Source of the DNA: an uncultured Eubacterium sp.
GTDB taxonomy: Bacteria > Bacillota > Clostridia > Lachnospirales > Lachnospiraceae
Direction of reading: 5' to 3'
Length of the DNA: 48,271 nucleotides
Assembly (NCBI GenBank): GCA_910584595.1
Contig: CAJUBQ010000031.1
Coordinates: 1 to 48,271, forward strand
Below, one piece after another: positions 6,983 through 15,287 of this stretch. The position numbers were made by a program, and so were the translations under genes. Positions within the stretch are counted from its first letter, which is position 1. Every line of letters starts with the position of its first letter. The notes under the pieces were generated by a model that saw only the letters and a list, made by a program, of their open reading frames with translations, did no database searches and was not told the origin of the DNA.

Positions 6983-8590
6983 ATGGATGATGTATCATAT
7001 AGTGCCCATATCAGCAATGGGAAAAGTGCCATCAACAGCAAAGGCAAGCTGTCCAGTGTGGCAAAACACAATCTGCGGAAGTACCGTTCCAAAGAATATG
7101 ACAGGGAGAACATTGTCCTGCTCTTTGGCAGCACAAACCTTATGAGGGACGTGAAAAAAGTCTACCGGGACACTTTTGCAGAGGCACTACAACAGTATAA
7201 CCAAAAGCAGACAAGGGCAGACCGACGGATTGAAGATTATTTTGAACATGTATCGGATAAAAACCAAGACATGGCAGTGGAGATTATTTTCCAGTGCGGG
7301 GATAAAAACTTCTGGGAAAACATCTTTATAGAAACCGAAAACGACAAAGAGAATAAAGAAAACATCTGCAAGGTATATGACACCTTACTGGAACAGTTGC
7401 AGAAAGAAATGCCGGATTTTAAGGTTGCCAATGCGGTGGTTCATTTTGACGAGGCGAGCCCGCACATGCATGTGGTGGGGGTCCCTATAGGCAGGGGATT
7501 CAAACGTGGGCTGGAGACAAAGGTTTCCAAACGCTCTGTTTTTACTCCCAAGACATTGGAGAACATCTTACAGAACCGCTTGAGGGAAACGGCAAATATA
7601 GAAATGCTTATCCACTTCGGGGTGCTTGTAAAAGATAAGCAGAAAGGGAAAAACCATGACCTGACCGTTGCGGAATATAAGGTGCAGCAGGAAACAAAGC
7701 GGCTGGATATGGTGACGGGATTCCTCAATGAAAAACAGGACAGGCTTTTTGATACAAGCAATCGTTTGGAACAGGCTGAAAAAGAGGTTTCAGAGGCGGA
7801 AAGGCAGTTATCCGACACGAAAATGGAACTTGCCGAAACAGAGAAAGATTTGATACAGATAAAAACAGAAAGCAGGGAAACGAAACAAAAGCTGTTGGCA
7901 GAACAGGAAAAAATAAAGCAGGAAAATCTGTTGTTAAAAATAGATACGCTTACCCTGCATTCCGATAAAGAGCGTCTTTTGCGTGATATCCGCAAAGCAG
8001 CAGACGAAAAGGAACAGATACAGGCAAAAAAGGAGGGGCTTTTAGAGGATATCGGGGTGTTGGATAAAGAGTTTGACAAGCGGATGGATTTCATCAACGT
8101 ACTGGATAAACTCAAAGCACTCTTTTATAAGCTGCTGTCCATGATTCCGCTGGTAAGGGAGTTTGCAAGGCTTGTGGAAGAAAAGAGGGATATACGGGCA
8201 GCCTCCCCGTATGGCTATACCCCTCTCGGCAGGTTGTTAAGGGAGTACCGTACCCCTCTCCCCCGGTATGACAGACTTGTCATGTTCCCGGAGGTTGCCT
8301 CGTGGCAGACTTCCAAAGGGGAAGTGATTCCGGTGTATGAGGACTATAACGGACGGGGAACGGATTACCAACTGGAGGGATTCTGGAATGTGCAGACGAA
8401 ACAAGCCATAAAAGTTTCTGAAATAAGGGAGCAAATCACGCCGGAGAACCGGATATGTACGCTGGAACAGGCAGAGGTGTATATGAAGGCAGTGGAGAGT
8501 TTCATGGAGGATGTGGAACCGGAAGAACGTGCAAGGGAGAACCGTCCTGTGTATCGGAAATACGATGAGGAATATGTACGGGGCAGATAA
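6983..8590 (+). CDS. mobV: MobV-family relaxase (Mob/Pre)
   Basis: Nicks oriT and pilots the strand in mobilization. From the start at 6983 the protein is 535 residues. The N-terminal relaxase domain begins with SYSAHISNGKSAINSKGKL, and the metal-binding HFDEASPHMH motif lies at residues 154-163. A long coiled coil follows at about 236-370 (heptads rich in E, K, Q and L), then a charged tail. The start at 6983 has GAGGAGG seven bases upstream; earlier in-frame starts at 6938 (ATG) and 6911 (TTG) are weaker. The oriT-like hairpin lies just upstream. No type IV secretion genes accompany it, so transfer must depend on a helper. Confidence 0.9.
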   Translation: MDDVSYSAHISNGKSAINSKGKLSSVAKHNLRKYRSKEYDRENIVLLFGSTNLMRDVKKVYRDTFAEALQQYNQKQTRADRRIEDYFEHVSDKNQDMAVEIIFQCGDKNFWENIFIETENDKENKENICKVYDTLLEQLQKEMPDFKVANAVVHFDEASPHMHVVGVPIGRGFKRGLETKVSKRSVFTPKTLENILQNRLRETANIEMLIHFGVLVKDKQKGKNHDLTVAEYKVQQETKRLDMVTGFLNEKQDRLFDTSNRLEQAEKEVSEAERQLSDTKMELAETEKDLIQIKTESRETKQKLLAEQEKIKQENLLLKIDTLTLHSDKERLLRDIRKAADEKEQIQAKKEGLLEDIGVLDKEFDKRMDFINVLDKLKALFYKLLSMIPLVREFARLVEEKRDIRAASPYGYTPLGRLLREYRTPLPRYDRLVMFPEVASWQTSKGEVIPVYEDYNGRGTDYQLEGFWNVQTKQAIKVSEIREQITPENRICTLEQAEVYMKAVESFMEDVEPEERARENRPVYRKYDEEYVRGR

Positions 8591-8644
8591 ATAATTCCGT
8601 CGTCAAAAGGCATAGACGAAATATTTTATGCTTTTTTGCTGTGC

Positions 8645-8702
8645 AATTAACCTACAATTAACATACATGCACTTTTAGAATTAACATTGGGAACGGTATA
8701 CT
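8645..8702 (+). promoter_or_regulatory. Pho box and promoter of pstS
   Basis: AATTAAC occurs three times, at 8645, 8656 and 8679 (spacing 11 and 23 bases, one and two helical turns). This matches the direct repeats bound by PhoP/PhoB-type regulators. A -10-like TATACT follows at 8697-8702, and no good -35 is present, as expected for an activator-dependent promoter. The regulator is encoded in the same operon. Confidence 0.65.
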
Positions 8703-8736
8703 TGGTTCATACAAAAAACAAAGGAGTGTGTTCAAT

Positions 8737-9588
8737 ATGAAAAAACTTATTATGATTGCAACTATTTTTACGCTTATGACAGGGGTATTGACAGGGTGCG
8801 GCAGCAATGCTGGTTCGTCCACTGACAAAAGTACAGCAAATGAGACAACTAAGAGTTCACAAACAGTAGCCACCGACGGTTCCACTTCAATGGAGAAAGT
8901 CATTGGATTTTTGAGTGAAGCCTATATGGAGGAACATGGAAACATAAAGGTTACATACAATCCAACGGGTTCCAGTTCCGGCATACAGGCAGTAGCGGAA
9001 GGAAGATGTGATATAGGACTGGCAAGTCGTGACCTGAAGGAAGATGAAACAGCAGATTTACAGGGAACGGTAGTTGCCATTGATGGAATCGGAATCATAG
9101 TCAATCCTGATAATCCGGCAACAGATTTAACAATTGATCAGATAGGGAAGATTTACAGTGGTGAGATTACCAACTGGAAAGAGGTTGGCGGCAGCGACGC
9201 ACCGATTGTCTGTATTGGGCGTGAGGCAGCTTCCGGCACAAGAGACGGTTTTGAGGAAGTGACAGGCACAAAGGATAAATGTAAGTATTCACAAGAGCTT
9301 ACCTCTACAGGGGATGTCGTGCAAACCGTATCCGGCAATCCGAATGCCATTGGCTATGCATCGGTTGCCTCAGTCAATGATACAGTAAAGATGGTCAGCG
9401 TGGAAGGGGTAAGCCCAACAACAAAAACCATTCAGGATGGGGAATACAAAGTCCAAAGAAACTTTGTGCTAGTCACAAAAAAAGATACTGCTCTTTCTAA
9501 AGCTGCACAGGAGTTTTTCGACTTCGCTACCAGCGAACAGGCAGACAGCCTTATAGCAGAGGCAGGCGCAGTTCCAGTCAAACGATAA
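8737..9588 (+). CDS. pstS: Phosphate-binding lipoprotein PstS
   Basis: Captures inorganic phosphate outside the membrane for the PstCAB importer. The protein has 283 residues, with a lipoprotein signal ending in LTGC (lipidated C21), a Ser/Thr-rich linker, then the PstS fold. Phosphate-contact motifs are visible: TDGSTSMEKV, NPTGSSSGIQA and REAASGTRDGFEE. The ATG at 8737 is preferred over an in-frame GTG at 8728 because the latter overlaps the AAAGGAG site. It is the first gene of an eight-gene run, behind a Pho box, and 15 bases before pstC. Carriage on a mobile element is unusual for this housekeeping function. Confidence 0.95.
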   Translation: MKKLIMIATIFTLMTGVLTGCGSNAGSSTDKSTANETTKSSQTVATDGSTSMEKVIGFLSEAYMEEHGNIKVTYNPTGSSSGIQAVAEGRCDIGLASRDLKEDETADLQGTVVAIDGIGIIVNPDNPATDLTIDQIGKIYSGEITNWKEVGGSDAPIVCIGREAASGTRDGFEEVTGTKDKCKYSQELTSTGDVVQTVSGNPNAIGYASVASVNDTVKMVSVEGVSPTTKTIQDGEYKVQRNFVLVTKKDTALSKAAQEFFDFATSEQADSLIAEAGAVPVKR

Positions 9589-9603
9589 TTACAGGAGGCT
9601 GTT

Positions 9604-10485
9604 ATGGAAAAGAAAAAAAAGACAGCAAGGTGGCCGGAAAAGGTAATGAACCTGTTGTTTCTGGTATGTGGTCTGCTGACGATACTGTTTGTCATCTTAA
9701 TTACCATATTTCTCTTGATAAGCGGCATTCCGGCAATACGAGATATAGGTCTTTGGGATTTCCTGTTTGGAAAAGTCTGGGCATCTACTTCTGCAAAGCC
9801 TTCCTATGGAATCCTTCCCTTTATCCTGACATCCGTATATGGAACATGCGGAGCAATCTTTATAGGGGTTCCGGTGGGGATTTTCTGCGCTGTCTTTCTG
9901 GCAAAAATGGCTCCAAAGAAAATTGGTAGCATAGTACGGAATGTAGTAGACCTTCTTGCCGGAATCCCGTCTGTCGTTTATGGACTGGTGGGAATGATAA
10001 TCATTGTTCCATGCGTAAGGGAGATATTTCATCTCCCGGATGGCGCAAATCTCTTTTCGGCAATTCTTGTCCTTGCCGTTATGATTCTGCCCTCTGTCAT
10101 TTCCGTATCGGAAACGGCAATAGGAGCTGTGCCAAAGGAATATGAGGAGGCTTCCCTTGCATTGGGGGCGACAAAGACGGAAACCGTATTCAAGGTGGTT
10201 GTACCTGCCGCAAAAAGCGGCATTGTCACTGCGGTTGTATTAGGTATCGGCAGGGCAGTCGGAGAAGCAATGGCGGTTATGATGGTAGCGGGAAATGTTG
10301 CCAACATGCCAAAACTGTTTGGCAGTGTCCGGTTTCTGACTACTGCTGTTGCTAGTGAAATGTCCTATTCTTCCGGATTACAGAGACAGGCATTATTTTC
10401 CATCGCACTGGTGCTGTTTCTGTTCATTATGACAATTAACCTGATATTAAATGTAGTGATAAAAAAGGGGGAGCAGGATGACTGA
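9604..10485 (+). CDS. pstC: Phosphate ABC transporter permease PstC
   Basis: One of the two membrane subunits of the high-affinity phosphate importer. It has 293 residues and six predicted membrane helices, the first at about 16-40. LLAGIPSVVYGLVGM and the cytoplasmic loop with EYEEASLALGATKTETVFKV (the EAA-type coupling site for PstB) are diagnostic. ACAGGAGG lies just upstream. Its last eight bases overlap pstA, implying coupled translation and fixed stoichiometry. Confidence 0.95.
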   Translation: MEKKKKTARWPEKVMNLLFLVCGLLTILFVILITIFLLISGIPAIRDIGLWDFLFGKVWASTSAKPSYGILPFILTSVYGTCGAIFIGVPVGIFCAVFLAKMAPKKIGSIVRNVVDLLAGIPSVVYGLVGMIIIVPCVREIFHLPDGANLFSAILVLAVMILPSVISVSETAIGAVPKEYEEASLALGATKTETVFKVVVPAAKSGIVTAVVLGIGRAVGEAMAVMMVAGNVANMPKLFGSVRFLTTAVASEMSYSSGLQRQALFSIALVLFLFIMTINLILNVVIKKGEQDD

Positions 10486-11335
10486 TACAATAGCGAAAGC
10501 AAGAAAAATTAAGGATACGTTCTTAAAGCTGATGATGATTTTATCGGCAGGATTGATTTGCTCTCTCCTGCTCGGATTGATTGGATATATCCTGTACAGG
10601 GGCATTCCGCATATCTCATGGGCGCTGGTTTCTACGAAACCAAGCCTTCTGCGTGGTACGGTCGGGATTCTGCCAAACATCCTGAATACCTTATACATCA
10701 TTATCATAACCCTTGTAATTGCACTGCCGCTTGGGGTAGGGGCTGCGATTTATCTGAACGAATATGCGAAGAATAAAAAACTAGTACGGGTCATTGAATT
10801 GGCAACAGAAACCCTTGCCGGAATCCCGTCAATTATATACGGACTGGTGGGAATGCTCCTGTTCGTGCAGTTTTTTTCTCTGGGAACCAGCCTGATGGCA
10901 GGTTCGCTCACTCTGGCAATCATGACATTGCCCACGATTATCCGCACTACACAGGAAAGCTTGAAAACGGTGCCAAAGGCATACCGGGAGGGCGCACTTG
11001 GATTAGGGGCGGGCAAATGGTATATGATCCGTACCGTTGTCATTCCCTGCGTCATTGATGGGATTGTTACCGGCTGTATCTTATCGGTGGGCAGAGTGGT
11101 AGGTGAAAGTGCCGCACTTCTCTTTACGGCAGGGATGGCAAATGAGCTGCTGTCCGTACCGGAGGCAGTGCAGGCGGGAAATGCAGGTTCTACCCTGACC
11201 GTTGCCATGTATGTGTATGCGAAAGAGCGTGGGCAGTTTGAAGTTGCATTTGCAGTTGCCGCTATACTGCTGGTACTTACTTTTCTTATCAATATGTCAG
11301 CAAAAGCAGCGGCGGTAAAATTGAAACAGAAATGA
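10478..11335 (+). CDS. pstA: Phosphate ABC transporter permease PstA
   Basis: The second membrane subunit, 285 residues and six predicted helices. It shares with PstC the LAGIPSIIYGLVGMLLF segment and an EAA-type loop (YREGALGLGAGKWYMIRTVV). It begins inside the end of pstC and stops 10 bases before pstB. PstC and PstA together form the phosphate channel driven by the PstB ATPase. Confidence 0.95.
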   Translation: MTDTIAKARKIKDTFLKLMMILSAGLICSLLLGLIGYILYRGIPHISWALVSTKPSLLRGTVGILPNILNTLYIIIITLVIALPLGVGAAIYLNEYAKNKKLVRVIELATETLAGIPSIIYGLVGMLLFVQFFSLGTSLMAGSLTLAIMTLPTIIRTTQESLKTVPKAYREGALGLGAGKWYMIRTVVIPCVIDGIVTGCILSVGRVVGESAALLFTAGMANELLSVPEAVQAGNAGSTLTVAMYVYAKERGQFEVAFAVAAILLVLTFLINMSAKAAAVKLKQK

Positions 11336-11345
11336 GGTTAATGTT

Positions 11346-12098
11346 ATGAAACATATTATCACGACAAAGGATTTGAACTTATGGTATGGAGAGGGCCATG
11401 CCCTGAAAAGTATCAATATGGAGATTCCGGAAAAGCAAATTACTGCACTGATTGGTCCTTCCGGCTGCGGAAAATCTACTTATCTGAAAACATTAAACAG
11501 AATGAATGATTTGGTAGAGAATTGCCGTATCTCGGGGGAGGTTATGCTCTCCGGCATTGATATTTACAAGGACATTGATGTCAATATACTGCGGAAACGT
11601 GTTGGCATGGTGTTCCAGAAACCGAATCCGTTTCCGATGAGTATTTATGATAACATTGCGTATGGTCCAAGAATACATGGAATAAAATCAAAAGTGAAGC
11701 TGGATGAAATCGTGGAGCGTTCCCTGACGCAGGCGGCAATCTGGGAGGAATGTAAAGACCGTTTGAAAAAAAGTGCACTTGGCATGAGCGGCGGACAGCA
11801 GCAAAGGCTCTGCATTGCAAGGGCGCTGGCGGTGGAACCGGAAGTCCTTCTGATGGATGAACCGACATCTGCCCTTGACCCCATCTCCACCTCAAAGATA
11901 GAGGATTTAGCAATGGAACTTAAGGAAAAGTATACCATTATTATGGTTACCCACAATATGCAGCAGGCCGTGCGGATTGCAGATAAGACAGCATTCTTCC
12001 TGCTGGGCGAGGTGGTGGAGTTTGACGATACGCAGACGATGTTCTCTACACCATCCGACCAGAGGACAGAGGATTATATTACAGGGAGGTTTGGATAA
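11346..12098 (+). CDS. pstB: Phosphate ABC transporter ATP-binding protein PstB
   Basis: Powers phosphate import. It has 250 residues, the usual length for PstB. The nucleotide-binding signatures are complete: Walker A GPSGCGKST, Q-loop in VFQKPNPFPMS, signature LGMSGGQQQRLCIARAL, Walker B VLLMDEPTSALDP and the switch histidine in MVTHNM. The phrase KPNPFP is characteristic of PstB rather than other ABC ATPases. Its stop codon overlaps the phoU start by one base (TAATG). Confidence 0.96.
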   Translation: MKHIITTKDLNLWYGEGHALKSINMEIPEKQITALIGPSGCGKSTYLKTLNRMNDLVENCRISGEVMLSGIDIYKDIDVNILRKRVGMVFQKPNPFPMSIYDNIAYGPRIHGIKSKVKLDEIVERSLTQAAIWEECKDRLKKSALGMSGGQQQRLCIARALAVEPEVLLMDEPTSALDPISTSKIEDLAMELKEKYTIIMVTHNMQQAVRIADKTAFFLLGEVVEFDDTQTMFSTPSDQRTEDYITGRFG

Positions 12099-12781
12099 TG
12101 CGGAATAAATTTGACAGACAGTTATCGCAGCTTAATACAGAGCTGGTTACAATGGGTGCTTTATGCGAGGAGGCAATTACCAATGCGGTAAAATATCTTA
12201 CGGATAATGAGGAAAACAGCAAAAATATGTGTCTGGATGCGGACACGCAAATTGATAAAAAAGAGCGTGACATCGAAACCCTCTGCCTGAAACTGATTTT
12301 GCAGCAGCAGCCTGTAGCAAAAGATTTGAGAGTTGTTTCAGCCGCTTTGAAAATGATATCCGATATGGAACGGATTGGGGATCAGGCATCGGATATTGTA
12401 GAGATTGCGCCTTATGTGGCAAAAAAGGGGACGCTTGGCGAAACCCATATCCGGGAAATGGCAGAAGCAGCGATTAAAATGGTGTCAGAAAGCGTTGACT
12501 CCTTTGTGAAAATGAATCTGGATATTGCCTGGCTGGTCATTGAACATGATAATATCGTGGATGATTTATTTGACAAGGTAAAGCGGGAGTTGATAAAATC
12601 AATAACCGAGGGGCATGACGATGCGGAGGCTCTTATGGATTTGCTGATGATTGCAAAATATTTTGAGCGGATTGGCGACCATGCAGAAAATATTGCGGAG
12701 TGGGTTATTTATTCCATTACCGGAGAGCATCGGAAAAGACCTGAAAATAAGGAAAGCTCCACCAAAGGAGGAATCGGTTAA
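12098..12781 (+). CDS. phoU: Phosphate signalling regulator PhoU
   Basis: A 227-residue all-helical protein with two PhoU three-helix repeats (about 8-100 and 112-205). The segments LRVVSAALKMISDMERIGDQ and LMIAKYFERIGDHAENIAEW carry the metal-binding ERIGD pattern of each repeat. PhoU links Pst occupancy to the PhoR kinase and restrains phosphate uptake. It is translationally coupled to pstB and lies one base before phoB, so transport and signalling are one transcriptional unit. Confidence 0.95.
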   Translation: MRNKFDRQLSQLNTELVTMGALCEEAITNAVKYLTDNEENSKNMCLDADTQIDKKERDIETLCLKLILQQQPVAKDLRVVSAALKMISDMERIGDQASDIVEIAPYVAKKGTLGETHIREMAEAAIKMVSESVDSFVKMNLDIAWLVIEHDNIVDDLFDKVKRELIKSITEGHDDAEALMDLLMIAKYFERIGDHAENIAEWVIYSITGEHRKRPENKESSTKGGIG

Positions 12782-12782
12782 A

Positions 12783-13460
12783 ATGATTTATCTGCTGGAA
12801 GATGATGACAATATAAGAAAGCTGGTGTGCTATGCCCTGTCAAAAGAAGGATTTGAAATACAGGGGCATTCTTCTCCAAAGGAATTTTGGCAGGGAATCA
12901 ATACGGAACTGCCGGAATTGGTTTTGCTGGATATTATGCTGCCGGAAGAAGACGGATTGTCGGTTCTGAATAAACTGAAAGGTAATGCAGCAACAGAGCA
13001 TATCCCTGTGATTATGCTTACTGCAAAAGGCAGTGAATTTGATAAAGTCACAGGCCTTGATATGGGGGCGGATGATTACGTGGCAAAGCCTTTTGGAACG
13101 ATGGAACTGATTTCAAGGGTTCGGGCGGTACTGAGACGTTCCCAAAAAACGCAGGATGACAGAGCGTATACGATTGGCGGGTTGTATGTTAATCCTGCAA
13201 AACATATTATTACGGTATCAGGGGAAGCGGTATCGCTTTCCTATAAGGAATATCTGCTGTTAATAGTTCTGCTGGAGGCAGAGGGCAATGTAGTGGAACG
13301 TGACAGGCTTTTAACCAGTGTCTGGGGGGAATATTATACAGAATCCCGGACACTGGATGTGCACATCCGCAAACTGCGGGTAAAACTGGGGGATGCCGGA
13401 AAACTCATTCAGACTATAAAAGGAATTGGCTATAAATTAGGAGGCGATTGGAATGAATAA
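12783..13460 (+). CDS. phoB: Phosphate response regulator (PhoB/PhoP type, OmpR family)
   Basis: A 225-residue response regulator. The receiver domain has an acidic pocket (LEDDDN), phospho-acceptor D50 in LVLLDIMLP, and K in DYVAKPF. The C-terminal winged helix (about 130-223) ends DVHIRKLRVKLGDAGKLIQT and KGIGYKLGG, as in OmpR/PhoB proteins. The start at 12783 follows AAGGAGG. It overlaps phoR by eight bases. It probably binds the direct repeats before pstS and before the hybrid kinase (inference from its position and family). Confidence 0.92.
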   Translation: MIYLLEDDDNIRKLVCYALSKEGFEIQGHSSPKEFWQGINTELPELVLLDIMLPEEDGLSVLNKLKGNAATEHIPVIMLTAKGSEFDKVTGLDMGADDYVAKPFGTMELISRVRAVLRRSQKTQDDRAYTIGGLYVNPAKHIITVSGEAVSLSYKEYLLLIVLLEAEGNVVERDRLLTSVWGEYYTESRTLDVHIRKLRVKLGDAGKLIQTIKGIGYKLGGDWNE

Positions 13461-15126
13461 AAAAATTTTTCGTTCGTCACTGCTTACCGTCTGTCTTGTA
13501 TTGGTAGCTACCATTGTATTGATTATGGGGCTTTTGTTTCATTTCTTTGAAAAGCAGATACAGACAGAGCTTGCAAATGAGGCTGGCTTTCTGGCACAGG
13601 CTCTTGAAAATGAGGGAGCCGGATATTTTGACGGTTTTGATAACAAGAATAACAGAATTGCCGGAAATAACCGCATCACATGGATTGATAAAAACGGAAC
13701 GGTATTGTTCGACAGCAGGGCAGATGCGTCCGAACTGGATAATCATGCCGACAGGGATGAAATTAAAACGGCAATGAAAGAGGGGAAAGGCATGAGTACA
13801 AGGTACTCAAAAACCCTGACGGAAAAAACAGTGAATTATGCCATACGGCTTTCCGATGGCAGCATACTAAGGGTTTCCACAGAACAGTATACGGTAGTAA
13901 CCATTCTGATGGGAATGTTACAGCCGGTTTTGTTCATTTTGTTTGTCGCATTGATTCTGACGCTGGTGATTTCCGCAAGGGTATCAAAAGCCATTATAGA
14001 GCCAATTAACAGGCTGGATTTGGAGATGCCGGAAAATAATGACACCTATGAGGAATTAACGCCTCTGTTACGGAAAATTGCAGACCAGAAAGAGACGATA
14101 GGGGAACAGCTTGCAGACGCCCGCAAAAAACAGAAGGAATTCAACCTGATAACAGAAAATATGAGTGAGGGATTTCTGGTTATTGATGCAGACGCCAATC
14201 TCCTGACCTATAATTCTGCCGCATTAAACCTGCTTGAGATTACCCCTCCGGTAGACAGGAGTGTCCTGCTGTTCTGCCGGGCAAAAGAGTTCCGTAGTGT
14301 CATATCGGATGTACTGTCAGGAATAAAGGCAGAAAATATGATGGTGCGGGATGAACGCAGTTACAGCTTAATTGCCAATCCGGTTTTCGAGAAAGAAGCC
14401 GTAATCGGGGCTGTCGTGGTTATTCTGGATATTACGGAACGCGAAAAAAGGGATGCGCTGCGACAGGAGTTTACGGCAAATGTCTCCCATGAACTGAAAA
14501 CTCCGCTGACATCCATTTCCGGTTTTGCCGAACTGATGAAAGCAGGGAATGTTCCGGAAAATGATGTCATTGACTTTTCGGAATCCATTTACGATGAGGC
14601 ACAAAGACTGATTACACTGGTCAATGATATTATTAAGATTTCTGAACTTGACGGGCAGAGTATTCCTTATGAAAAAGAAATGGTGGATTTATATGAATTG
14701 TCAAATGAGGTAATCGAACGGTTGGAAAAAGAAGCCGATAAGAAGAATATTACCTTTCATTTGATTGGCGGCAGGGCAGAGATTATAGGCGTGCATAAAA
14801 TTTTGGAGGAAATGCTCTATAACCTTTGTGACAATGCGATTAAATATAATAAAGAAAATGGAATGGTAGATGTCATAGTAAACCAAACCCAGAATGGCGT
14901 GAATGTAATTGTGCGGGATAACGGAATCGGGATTCCTATATCACATCAGGACAGGGTGTTTGAGCGTTTTTACCGGGTAGATAAAAGTCACTCAAAAAAA
15001 GTAGGAGGAACAGGTCTTGGTCTTGCCATAGTAAAGCATGGTGCTCTGTACCACCATGCAAAGCTCAGTCTGGAAAGTACTGTGGATGTGGGAACGGTGG
15101 TAACGATTGCATTTTCTAAAAAGTAA
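13453..15126 (+). CDS. phoR: Phosphate sensor histidine kinase PhoR
   Basis: A 557-residue membrane kinase. Helix 1 spans about residues 8-28, followed by an extracellular sensor of about 120 residues (including NNRITWIDKNGTVLFDSRA), helix 2 near 153-177, a HAMP-like region, a PAS domain (about 228-335), then HisKA with H346 in VSHELKTPLTSISG. The HATPase domain shows NLCDNAIKYNK, DNGIGIP and GGTGLGLAIVKH. Order and architecture match Firmicutes PhoR. It is the last gene before a terminator. Confidence 0.93.
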   Translation: MNKKIFRSSLLTVCLVLVATIVLIMGLLFHFFEKQIQTELANEAGFLAQALENEGAGYFDGFDNKNNRIAGNNRITWIDKNGTVLFDSRADASELDNHADRDEIKTAMKEGKGMSTRYSKTLTEKTVNYAIRLSDGSILRVSTEQYTVVTILMGMLQPVLFILFVALILTLVISARVSKAIIEPINRLDLEMPENNDTYEELTPLLRKIADQKETIGEQLADARKKQKEFNLITENMSEGFLVIDADANLLTYNSAALNLLEITPPVDRSVLLFCRAKEFRSVISDVLSGIKAENMMVRDERSYSLIANPVFEKEAVIGAVVVILDITEREKRDALRQEFTANVSHELKTPLTSISGFAELMKAGNVPENDVIDFSESIYDEAQRLITLVNDIIKISELDGQSIPYEKEMVDLYELSNEVIERLEKEADKKNITFHLIGGRAEIIGVHKILEEMLYNLCDNAIKYNKENGMVDVIVNQTQNGVNVIVRDNGIGIPISHQDRVFERFYRVDKSHSKKVGGTGLGLAIVKHGALYHHAKLSLESTVDVGTVVTIAFSKK

Positions 15127-15137
15127 TAAAGATAAAT

Positions 15138-15184
15138 ATATGCCGGAAAACAGCCCGTATAAGGGTTATGCCCGGCATATTTTT
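15138..15184 (+). terminator. Terminator of the pst-pho operon
   Basis: ATATGCCGG (15138-15146) pairs with CCGGCATAT (15172-15180), with an inner GCCC/GGGT stem, and runs into TTTT. Confidence 0.75.
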
Positions 15185-15198
15185 AACGCAGTTTTAAC
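15181..15198 (+). promoter_or_regulatory. Pho box-like repeats upstream of the hybrid kinase
   Basis: TTTTAAC at 15181-15187 and again at 15192-15198, an 11-base period as in the pstS Pho box. This suggests that phosphate starvation also controls the next gene. No clear -10 box can be assigned. Confidence 0.5.
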
Positions 15199-15287
15199 AT
15201 ACCTGTTATCTGCCCTTTATGGTTTATCAGATGAAAATCGTATAAAATAACTTGTGTAAACAAGATAATTACAGGAATGGAGGAACC

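Noticed and set aside
7441..8115. 224-residue serine-rich frame on the minus strand inside the relaxase gene
   Set aside because: It is antisense to the coiled coil of the relaxase, and its Ser/Phe/Cys bias is what such repeats give in reverse.
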